Source: CAITSH01 sp025356665 (lineage in GTDB: Bacteria > Pseudomonadota > Gammaproteobacteria > Burkholderiales > SG8-39). From it: a stretch of 64,000 nucleotides of DNA. The stretch covers positions 1 to 64,000 of the forward strand of contig JANXRV010000151.1 in the NCBI GenBank assembly GCA_025356665.1, in the 5' to 3' direction. Both the position numbers and the translations under genes were made by a program. How positions within the stretch are numbered: the stretch's first letter is position 1; every line of letters begins with the position of its first letter. Below are positions 44,454 through 52,121 of this stretch, one piece after another. The notes under the pieces were generated by a model. The model was not told where the DNA came from. It did no database searches and worked only from the letters and a program-made list of their open reading frames with translations.

Positions 44454-44915
44454 TCAGGCCGCTGTTTTCGATCGGTTAAAAATGGTTTTAAACAGAATTT
44501 CGCGCGCGTTGTTGAGGTGCCGCGCGAGTTTATTATCGGTGATGGCGGCAACTTGTGCATCGAACTGCTCCAAGGTGATACCTGGCTTGGGGAATTGTTC
44601 GGCCTTATCCAGGGATTTTATTTTTTCGTAGGGTGTCATCATCAGTTTTTAGGAATAGCGCTTGATCAGTGGGCGTCGATCACAGAACCGTTTGACCAGC
44701 CGGGTGAGTTGTTGGCGCGCATAGCCGTTGATCCACTTCAGAAAACGCAGCACCACGGCCTTGTCGGCACGCTTCAGACGCGCGTAGCCGAAGCGCCGCA
44801 GGGTGCGGGCGATAAAGCCGTAGCGCTCCTCGGCAGCCAGCACAAAATCGACCGCCACCGTCCCTTCAAGAAATGCCTGTATCTGGGCCAACGTCTGCAA
44901 CCGCTTGTCGTTCAT
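44454..44915 (-). pseudogene. Integrase/transposase with internal deletion
   Basis: Frame 44649-44915 gives the N terminus of an IS-type integrase (MNDKRLQTLAQIQAFLEGTVAVDF, ERYGFIARTLRRFGYARLKRADK, ending KRYS). Frame 44454-44642 gives the C terminus of the same kind of protein (MTPYEKIKSLDKAEQFPKPG, AREILFKTIF). The whole DDE catalytic core between them is missing. It lies just left of the ABC importer operon. Confidence 0.65.
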
Positions 44916-45002
44916 TTCGACCCCCATGCTCCGCATTATGATCAACCCTAACTGTCCGTTCAGACTCAAACCCCTTTGGACAACGCTTGTCCTTGCCGTT
45001 CA

Positions 45003-45025
45003 GTAAAATATCACGTAACATTCAT
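45003..45025 (+). promoter_or_regulatory. 23-base conserved upstream sequence, copy 1
   Basis: Identical to 56360-56382 over 23 bases. It begins GTAAAATATCACG and contains CGTAAC followed by ATTCAT. It lies about 100 bases before the ABC permease start. Confidence 0.65.
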
Positions 45026-45122
45026 AGAAACCACAGGTAGCATGACACCTCATCCTCAAGGAGCCGCAGGGGTAAAGCGGCATGATTGAGTTTCCTATAG
45101 TTTGCCGACTGGAGAGCTGCAC

Positions 45123-46103
45123 TTGACATCGGAATCAACTTCGGACGATGGCGCGTCAGCCCCCTGCAGGGCCGACTGGCTGCGGCTCAACTGGGACCAG
45201 CTGGTGGTCCCGGCGGTATTCGTTGCGATTCTGCTCGTGTTCTTTATTATGGACACGAAGATGCTGTCCAGCGCCAACATCACAAACATTCTCAACCAAG
45301 TATCCATCCTAGCGGTGGTGACGGTGGGCGCGAGTTTCGTCATCTTCGTCGGTGGCTTCGACCTGTCCGCCGGCGCGGTGGTGGCCCTGGCGGGGGTGGT
45401 CGCCGCGATGGTGGTGGATCAGACCGGCAGCCTCGCCTTCGGCCTGGGCGCAGGAATCGGCACCGGCGCGCTGGTGGGTATCATCAACGGTGTATTCGTC
45501 GGTTACTTGAATGTCTCGCCCCTGATCGTGACACTGGGGGCGCTCAATATTTGCCGCGGCCTTGCCCTGATTCTGGCCGACGGCGGCGCAATCTACAGTT
45601 TCCCCGCATCCTTCACCGAAATCGGCACGGCGCGTTTGGCCGGCATACCGGTGCTGGCGCTGATTGCCTTCGCGGTGTTTTTCGCTGGTGCGCTGCTTTT
45701 GCGCTACACGACCTTCGGACTCAACCTGTACGCAACCGGCGGCAATCCTACAGCGGCACGCCTGTCGGGCGTGGCCGTAGCGCGGGTTCGCGTGGCGGCC
45801 TTCGCGATCTCTGGTGCCTGCTGCGGCATCGCCGGCATGCTGCTGTGTGCCCGAACCGGCGGCGGGGAGCCGACAGCAGGCTTCCTCTACGAACTCGAGG
45901 CGATCGCCGCAGTCGTACTGGGCGGCGCGGCGCTAAGCGGTGGCGAGGGAAGACTCTGGCGCTCTGTGCTGGGCATACTCCTGCTGACAGTGCTTGGTAA
46001 CGGGCTGAATATCGTCGGCGTGCACCCGCACTGGAAGGGTGTGTTTATCGGTGCGATCCTGGTGATCGCTGCGACGCTGGATGCCGTCAAGAAGCGCACG
46101 TAA
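45123..46103 (+). CDS. Ribose-type (CUT2) ABC transporter permease
   Basis: 326 residues with eight to ten membrane helices. VPAVFVAILLVFFIMDTKMLSSANITNIL opens the protein in two pieces, followed by GGFDLSAGAVVALAG and GGNPTAARLSG, hallmarks of RbsC/BPD_transp_2 permeases. The start is TTG at 45123 with GGAGAG upstream; an earlier TTG at 45102 is possible. First gene of a tightly spaced operon that ends with a molybdenum hydroxylase. Confidence 0.9.
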   Translation: MTSESTSDDGASAPCRADWLRLNWDQLVVPAVFVAILLVFFIMDTKMLSSANITNILNQVSILAVVTVGASFVIFVGGFDLSAGAVVALAGVVAAMVVDQTGSLAFGLGAGIGTGALVGIINGVFVGYLNVSPLIVTLGALNICRGLALILADGGAIYSFPASFTEIGTARLAGIPVLALIAFAVFFAGALLLRYTTFGLNLYATGGNPTAARLSGVAVARVRVAAFAISGACCGIAGMLLCARTGGGEPTAGFLYELEAIAAVVLGGAALSGGEGRLWRSVLGILLLTVLGNGLNIVGVHPHWKGVFIGAILVIAATLDAVKKRT

Positions 46104-46158
46104 GCAGACATATTTTCGAAAACGGAAGTCTTAAAACCCCCACCAAGGAGACCTTGTC

Positions 46159-47127
46159 ATGGATCGACGCAAACTCATCCTCGCCACCGGCGCCGCGTTA
46201 CCCCTCGCGTTCGCCGGACGCTTCGTGCACGCTCAGGGTCGGCGATTCAAGGTCGGCGTGTCACTGCCGGAAGCGCAGAACCCGTTCTACATCGCCATGG
46301 GCAGATCCATTGTGCAGGCTTTTGGCGCCCAGCAGATGGATGTTACGTTGCTGTCAGCCAATGCGGACGTTAACGAGCAGGTCAATAACATCAACGATCT
46401 TGTCGTGGCGCGCGTGGATGCACTACTGCTCTCGCCGTTGAACACCGAGGGGCCGGCGCCGGCGGTGCAGAAAGCCAAGGCGGCGGGCATCCCGATATTC
46501 ATGGTGGCCCGCACCTTGGACGACAAATACTCCTCGCTGTGGGAGTCCTTCATCGGCATCGACTTCAAGCAGGTCGGCGCAGCAAAAGGCAAGTGGGCGG
46601 TCGATTCGCTAAAGCCGGGCAAGGTAGCGATGCTGCTTGGTCCGGCCGGCGCGTTGGTGATGGTCGACCAGGAACGCAGCTTCCGCGCGGTCGTCGAGCC
46701 GGCGGGATTTCGCGTCGCGTTCTCGCAGAACTCGACCCAGACGCGCGAAAACGGGCTGAAACTCGCTGAGGATGCGCTGGTGGCGCACCGCGACCTTGTT
46801 TGCATTTACGCCTCGAACGACGACTTGGCGCTGGGCGCGGCTCAGGCGGTCAAAGCTGCCGGCTTGACCGGCAAGGTGGCAGTAACCGGATTGAACGGTT
46901 CGCCACCTGCGCTCGCGGCGGTTTACAACGGTGACATGGCTTCCAGTGTGCTGCTGGATCCGGTGGGCTGGGGCAAACTCGCGGCAGACACGGTCGCGGA
47001 GTTCTTGAAGAACAAGAAGGTGCCACAACGTTTCGTGTCGCTGCAGTTCAGCATGGTCACGCAGCAGAACGCCTACGATTTGATCCCCCCACCACTGCGC
47101 GAGCGCCTCGGCGTGAAACCGCGCTGA
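46159..47127 (+). CDS. Periplasmic sugar-type binding protein (RbsB-like)
   Basis: 322 residues. Leader MDRRKLILATGAALPLAFAG...VHAQ, then the type 1 periplasmic-binding fold: KVGVSLPEAQNPFYIAMGRS, DVNEQVNNINDLVVARVDALLLSP, CIYASNDDLALGA and VTGLNGSPPALAAV. This matches ribose/galactose-type receptors (Peripla_BP_4). The ligand is unlikely to be a plain sugar given the downstream hydroxylase; inferred. CAAGGAGACC precedes the ATG. Confidence 0.9.
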   Translation: MDRRKLILATGAALPLAFAGRFVHAQGRRFKVGVSLPEAQNPFYIAMGRSIVQAFGAQQMDVTLLSANADVNEQVNNINDLVVARVDALLLSPLNTEGPAPAVQKAKAAGIPIFMVARTLDDKYSSLWESFIGIDFKQVGAAKGKWAVDSLKPGKVAMLLGPAGALVMVDQERSFRAVVEPAGFRVAFSQNSTQTRENGLKLAEDALVAHRDLVCIYASNDDLALGAAQAVKAAGLTGKVAVTGLNGSPPALAAVYNGDMASSVLLDPVGWGKLAADTVAEFLKNKKVPQRFVSLQFSMVTQQNAYDLIPPPLRERLGVKPR

Positions 47128-47158
47128 TCCACGACACGAAAATGACCCGCTGACCGCC

Positions 47159-48751
47159 TTGCCCCAGCCGCCTACCGTCGTGACCTCGCCGTCTGCCGTC
47201 GCGCAGGTGCCCGCCTGCCTGGCAGCGCGCGGAGTGTGCGTGCGCTACGGCACGGTGCAGGCCCTGTCGGATGTGTCGGTGTCGTTCCGAGCCGGCGAGG
47301 TACACGCGATAGTGGGAGAGAACGGTGCGGGCAAATCTACGCTGATGCGTGTCCTTGCCGGAGAGGAACAGCCCGACGCCGGCGGTGTGGAGTTGGAAGG
47401 CGTCCCGGTGGTATTCTCCGAACCGCTGGAGGCGCGTGACCGTGGCATCTCAGTCGTGCACCAGCATTCCGAGCTGGTCGACCAACTCTGTGTTTTCGAG
47501 AACATGTTCCTCGGCCATCCGCCTGTGCGGATCGCGATGGGCCCGTTCAGCATCCCGGACCGTACTGCCATGCGCAGGCTCTCCGCCGACAGGCTGCGCA
47601 TGTTCGGCATGGACGCGCGAGTCGACAGCAAAGTCCGCGACCTTAGCGTCGCCGAACGGCAACTTGTCGAGATTGCACGCGCCGTTGGAACTTCCTCGCG
47701 CATTCTGGTGCTCGACGAACCCACGGCTTCGCTGAGTGCGTCCGAGGCAGACAACCTCTTCGGTGCGGTGAGGACAATGACCGCACAAGGCGCCTGTGTC
47801 ATCCTGATCGCGCACAGTTTGGAAGAAGTCCTGGCGGTGGCCGACCGGGTCACCGTGCTACGCAACGGCCGAACAATCACAACCGTGCCACGTGCCGAGG
47901 TGGATCGCGACGCCCTGGTGAAGTTGATCATCGGTAGGGAACCTGGCACCTACAACAAGCGCGAGCGCGCGACGCAAGCGGGACGGCGCCCGTTGCTATA
48001 CTCGGCCGACCTGTTGCGTGACCGTGAGGATGCAGGAATCAGGGTTGGGTTCGAACTGGCCGCTGGCGAGATCGTAGGCATCCCCACCTATATCGGCGCC
48101 GGCGTGGATAACTTACTTGCCGACCTCGGCGGATCGGTCCGCGCGAGACCATCCAGCCTGAGTCTCGATGCCACCGACGTTTCCAAAATGGGCATGCGTC
48201 AGCGCGTGCGCATGGGCATCTGCCTGATCCCGGGCGACGCGATGAAGGAAGGTCTTATTCCCGCCATGTCAATCCAGGACAACATTCTGCTTCCAAGCGC
48301 CTGGCGTTTGCAGACGATGGGCGTACTCTCGCCGAACCGCGCGCGCAAGCTCGCGCTGAGGATGATCCGTGCGCTGGACATCCGCCCGGCCGATCCGGAG
48401 TGTCCGGTGAAGCGGCTGTCGGGCGGCAACAGGCAGAAGGTGGTGATCGCCAAATGGCTGGCCGCGGGCGCACGCGCGCTGCTGATGGATGACCCGACCA
48501 AGGCTGTGGATGTCGGCGCGAAAATGGACATTTACCAGCTGATGAACATGGCGGCGAGCGAAGGTGCAGCGATACTGCTTGTCTCCTCGGAAGTAGAGGA
48601 GCTGGTCGCCCTTTGCGACCGCATCCTGGTGGTTCACCAGGGAACACTGGTGGCCGACTATGACAAGCCGCCATTCGCCAAGGAAACGGTGCTCGGCGCG
48701 GTGGTCGGCAGTCGTTCAGCGCGGGTGCAATACTCGGATCGGGCACACTGA
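47159..48751 (+). CDS. Ribose-type ABC transporter ATPase, double domain
   Basis: 530 residues with two ABC domains, as RbsA/MglA. The first has Walker A GENGAGKST (53-61), QHSELVDQL, LSVAERQLVEIARA and Walker B LVLDEPTAS. The second is degenerate at Walker A (GIPTYIGAGVDN) but keeps LSGGNRQK and LLMDDPTKAVDVGAK, as is normal for this group. The start is TTG at 47159. Its stop overlaps the next ATG by one base. Energises the importer with the two preceding genes. Confidence 0.92.
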   Translation: MPQPPTVVTSPSAVAQVPACLAARGVCVRYGTVQALSDVSVSFRAGEVHAIVGENGAGKSTLMRVLAGEEQPDAGGVELEGVPVVFSEPLEARDRGISVVHQHSELVDQLCVFENMFLGHPPVRIAMGPFSIPDRTAMRRLSADRLRMFGMDARVDSKVRDLSVAERQLVEIARAVGTSSRILVLDEPTASLSASEADNLFGAVRTMTAQGACVILIAHSLEEVLAVADRVTVLRNGRTITTVPRAEVDRDALVKLIIGREPGTYNKRERATQAGRRPLLYSADLLRDREDAGIRVGFELAAGEIVGIPTYIGAGVDNLLADLGGSVRARPSSLSLDATDVSKMGMRQRVRMGICLIPGDAMKEGLIPAMSIQDNILLPSAWRLQTMGVLSPNRARKLALRMIRALDIRPADPECPVKRLSGGNRQKVVIAKWLAAGARALLMDDPTKAVDVGAKMDIYQLMNMAASEGAAILLVSSEVEELVALCDRILVVHQGTLVADYDKPPFAKETVLGAVVGSRSARVQYSDRAH

Positions 48752-50184
48752 TGAGCTTGCATAAACTCGAAGAGAGTATCCGGCGCGAGCTAGCGTACAA
48801 CGAGTATCCCAGCCGGCCCTGGGTGTTGCAAAAGCACAACCCGGCCGGGCACGTGTTCGACGTGGTCGTCGTAGGCGGCGGCCAAAGCGGGCTTGCCGCA
48901 GCGTTCGGCCTGATGCGCGAGTGCGTGATCAACGTGGTCGTACTCGATCGCAGCACCGAGGGCCAGGAAGGCCCCTGGTTGACGTTCGCACGCATGAATA
49001 CGCTACGAACGCCGAAGCAGGGCAGCGGACTGGATTTCGGCAATCCCTCTCTCACGCCGCAAGCATGGTACACCGCGCGCTTTGGCGCCGACGCATGGAA
49101 AGCCATGGGAAAGCTTCCGCGCCCGCTCTGGCAGGAGTACTTAGTGTGGTACCGCCGTGTGCTCGGCATCCCGGTGCGCAACGGCGTCGAGGTAACCGAC
49201 ATCCGGCCCGAAGGCGACATTATCGCCATCGCGACGGCGTCTGGCGAGACTTTGCTCACACGCAAGGTTGTGCTGGCGACCGGGCTGGATGGAAGCGGGC
49301 GCTGGTATGTCCCGCCCGTGGCAGACGGTCTGCCGCCCGGGAGCCATGCGCACACCGATAGCAAGATCGATTTCAGGGCACTGTCGGGTAAGCGGGTCGG
49401 CATTATGGGGGGCGGTGCGTCGGGCTTCGACAACGCTGCGATGGCGCTGGAGCACGGAGCCGCCTCGGTGGATCTGTGTGTGCGCATCGCCGAGTTCCCG
49501 CGCGTGAATCCATACAAGTGGATCGAATTCTCTGGCTTCCTGGGACATTACTTCGCGCTGCCTGACGAGAAACGCTGGCGGTTCATGCGCCAGGTGGCAC
49601 GCATGAATCAGCCGCCGCCGCAAGAAACGCTATGGCGGTGCACTCGGCATTCGAGCTTCACCCTGCGGACCGATGCGCAATGGCAATCGGCCAAACACAA
49701 TGGCAAGTCGGTAGATGTGGTTACGCCCAAAGGCCGGTTGCAGTTCGACTTTCTTATCTTCGCTACCGGCATCACCAACGAACTCGCCTCGCGCAGGGAA
49801 CTGCGGGGCATCGCTGCACATGCCGCGCTGTGGCGCGACCGATATACGCCGCCAGCCGGGGATCAGGACGAGTCCATGTCGCGCTCGCCCTACCTCGGCC
49901 CGGGTTTCGAGTTCAAGGAACGCACGCCCGGCGGTGCCCCATGGCTGCGTCATATTCACAATTACAACTACGGTGCCACGCTCAGCATGGGCCTGTCGGC
50001 TGCATCCATCACCGGGATGAAGTACGGCGTCCGGCGGCTCGTCGATGGTGTGACCAGAAGCCTGTTCCTGGACGATTCAGACACGCTATTCGGCCAGTTG
50101 ACCGGCTACAACGATCCGGAGATAACCAGCCTGGGGCCACCACCCACAGATGCCGCGGTGCCGCCGGTCGAGATAAGCGTCTAG
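48751..50184 (+). CDS. FAD-dependent NAD(P)-binding oxidoreductase (FMO/thioredoxin-reductase-like)
   Basis: 477 residues. FAD-binding VVVGGGQSGLAAAFG (residues 39-53) and a second dinucleotide loop GIMGGGASGFDNAAM near 215, with FLIFATGIT late in the chain. That arrangement fits class B flavin monooxygenases or related oxidoreductases, but no textbook monooxygenase FxGxxxHxxxW motif was seen. It is in-frame within the operon, overlapping the ATPase stop, so it probably works on the imported compound. Confidence 0.85.
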   Translation: MSLHKLEESIRRELAYNEYPSRPWVLQKHNPAGHVFDVVVVGGGQSGLAAAFGLMRECVINVVVLDRSTEGQEGPWLTFARMNTLRTPKQGSGLDFGNPSLTPQAWYTARFGADAWKAMGKLPRPLWQEYLVWYRRVLGIPVRNGVEVTDIRPEGDIIAIATASGETLLTRKVVLATGLDGSGRWYVPPVADGLPPGSHAHTDSKIDFRALSGKRVGIMGGGASGFDNAAMALEHGAASVDLCVRIAEFPRVNPYKWIEFSGFLGHYFALPDEKRWRFMRQVARMNQPPPQETLWRCTRHSSFTLRTDAQWQSAKHNGKSVDVVTPKGRLQFDFLIFATGITNELASRRELRGIAAHAALWRDRYTPPAGDQDESMSRSPYLGPGFEFKERTPGGAPWLRHIHNYNYGATLSMGLSAASITGMKYGVRRLVDGVTRSLFLDDSDTLFGQLTGYNDPEITSLGPPPTDAAVPPVEISV

Positions 50185-50192
50185 GAGAGCAT

Positions 50193-51086
50193 ATGTATCC
50201 CTCGTCGTTTCGCTATCACCGTGCCTCGTCACTCGCCGAGGCTTCGGCCGCACTCGCTTCGCTAGGGCCGGACGCCAAGGTCCTTGCCGGAGGACAGACA
50301 TTGATCCCGCTGCTGAAATTGCGGCTGCTCAAGCCCACCGACCTGATCGATATCGGACGTGTAAGCGAGGCGCACTTCATCAATGAGGACGCCAGCGGCG
50401 TTCAATTTGGCGCGCTTTCCACGCACGCGGCGATCGGCACCTCGGACGTATCGGCACGCCATCCGATCTTGCGCGACTGTTCACTGGGAATCGCCGACAC
50501 CCAAACAAGGACCTTGGGCACCGTGGGGGGCTCGATCGCCGAAGCAGACCCAAGCAGTTGCTGGCCAGCCCTGCTTTGCGCGCTGGATGCACAGGTGCGC
50601 TGCGTCAGCGCGGCCGGCGAGCGCACCCAGAGCGTGCGCGAACTGCTGCGCGAACCCTACGCGCCGGCACTGCGACCAGGCGAATTGATCGCCGCGGTTC
50701 ACATCGGTGCCGCCGCACTCGATGGCACCGGCGCGTTCGTCGCATTCAAACGCTGCGCCCCGGCCTACCCGACCGCGAGCTGTGCGCTGCAGATCGCCTT
50801 CGACGGAGATCGCTGCCGTGATGTGCACCTGGCGTTCGGCTGCGTGGCCCTTACGCCGCTGGTTATCGATGCGGCGCCGATACTGCGAGGACGTTTCCCG
50901 GACCGCGATGCCATTGAGGCGGTGGCGAGCGCGGCGTCCGCCTCGGCGCAGCCGCTAGCCGATAACAAGGGCAGCGAAGCCTACAAACGTTCACTGGTGG
51001 CGGGACTGGTGCGCCGCGCATTTTCGGTCATCGAGCAGCGTCGGCGCGGCGAAACTTCATTGCAGACACATTTCTACTATGGCTGA
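50193..51086 (+). CDS. Molybdenum hydroxylase FAD-binding subunit (CoxM-like)
   Basis: 297 residues. FAD loop AGGQTLIPLLKLR at 32-44 and the second FAD motif TLGTVGGSIAEADP near 109, followed by the CO-dehydrogenase C-terminal flavoprotein domain. Carries electrons between the 2Fe-2S subunit and the final acceptor. TAGGAGAGC precedes the ATG at 50193, and the gene ends eight bases inside the start of the 2Fe-2S gene. Confidence 0.9.
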   Translation: MYPSSFRYHRASSLAEASAALASLGPDAKVLAGGQTLIPLLKLRLLKPTDLIDIGRVSEAHFINEDASGVQFGALSTHAAIGTSDVSARHPILRDCSLGIADTQTRTLGTVGGSIAEADPSSCWPALLCALDAQVRCVSAAGERTQSVRELLREPYAPALRPGELIAAVHIGAAALDGTGAFVAFKRCAPAYPTASCALQIAFDGDRCRDVHLAFGCVALTPLVIDAAPILRGRFPDRDAIEAVASAASASAQPLADNKGSEAYKRSLVAGLVRRAFSVIEQRRRGETSLQTHFYYG

Positions 51087-51567
51087 ACAACCCATGCACT
51101 CGATCAACGTGGACATTAACGGACGGATCCACACAGGCCATGTCGAGCCGCGCCGGCTGCTGGTCGAATTCCTGCGCACCGACGCGGGCCTGACCGGAAC
51201 CCACGTCGGTTGCGATACCAGCTATTGCGGTGCATGCACGGTTTTGCTCGATGGCGAGCCAGTCAAGTCCTGCAGCGTTCTCGCGCTGCAGGCCGATGGC
51301 CGCAAGGTCCGCACGGTGGAAGGACTTGCTCGGGGCGCGGAGATGAACCCCCTGCAAAAAGCGTTCTCCGAGCACCACGCGCTGCAGTGCGGCTACTGCA
51401 CCCCGGGATTCCTGATGGCGGCGACCGCGCTACTCGAAAAGTCGGGCGAGGTGGACGAGGCTGCGGTGCGCAAGTCGCTCGCCGGCAACACCTGCCGCTG
51501 CACCGGCTACCAGAACATCATCACCGCCGTGCTCGCGGCGGCGACAGCACAGGGAAAGACGCGATGA
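51079..51567 (+). CDS. Molybdenum hydroxylase 2Fe-2S subunit (CoxS-like)
   Basis: 162 residues. First cluster C45, C50, C53, C65; second cluster C104, C107, C139, C141 (QCGYCTPG, NTCRCTGYQNI). The CTGYQNI end is characteristic of CoxS/XdhC-type subunits. It overlaps its neighbours on both sides by a few bases, so the operon is translationally coupled. Confidence 0.92.
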   Translation: MAEQPMHSINVDINGRIHTGHVEPRRLLVEFLRTDAGLTGTHVGCDTSYCGACTVLLDGEPVKSCSVLALQADGRKVRTVEGLARGAEMNPLQKAFSEHHALQCGYCTPGFLMAATALLEKSGEVDEAAVRKSLAGNTCRCTGYQNIITAVLAAATAQGKTR

Positions 51568-52121
51568 AACTCCAACTGGACGGTTCTTTCGATGTGGAGG
51601 CCACGCCGACAGAAGTCTTCGCCTTCCTGACCGATCCCATGCGGTTCGCGCCCCTGCTGCCTATGTTCCGGGAACTGCGCGAGGTCGAAAGCCAGCGATT
51701 CAAAGTGATCCTCGAAGTGGGGGTGCCGCAGATCCGAGGCACGGTCGAGGCCACGGTATCCGTGGTGGAGCTGTTGGCCGGGACCCGCGCGAGATACAAA
51801 AGTTCGACGCGGCATACGCTGGGCATGGCCGATTCGGACATCGGCTTTGAGCTGGCGCCACGAGGCACTGGCACGCGCGTGGTCTGGCGAAGCGAGACGC
51901 TGGTGCGGGGAACGCTGGCGTCGATCGCCAACGGTATCCTGATGCCGCTCGCCAAGCGGAATGTTCAGGCCATGATCGACGCGCTACGCACCGCCCTGGG
52001 CGGCGGGCCCACGCAGGTGCAGGCCCGCAACTCACCGGACGATGCGGTCCCAATCGCGCACTCCGGATGGTGGGCGCGACTGCTGGCGGTAATCGGCATG
52101 GGGAAAAGGGATTCGCAATGA
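51564..52121 (+). CDS. CoxG-like SRPBCC protein
   Basis: 185 residues. An SRPBCC/START-like fold: MKLQLDGSFDVEATPTEVFAFLTDP, then YKSSTRHTLGMADSDIGFEL, RVVWRSETLVRG and a C-terminal amphipathic helix region WWARLLAVIGMGK. CoxG proteins recruit CO dehydrogenase to the membrane; the long tail here could be a membrane-association helix (inferred). ATGA overlaps at both ends tie it to the 2Fe-2S and large subunits. Confidence 0.85.
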   Translation: MKLQLDGSFDVEATPTEVFAFLTDPMRFAPLLPMFRELREVESQRFKVILEVGVPQIRGTVEATVSVVELLAGTRARYKSSTRHTLGMADSDIGFELAPRGTGTRVVWRSETLVRGTLASIANGILMPLAKRNVQAMIDALRTALGGGPTQVQARNSPDDAVPIAHSGWWARLLAVIGMGKRDSQ

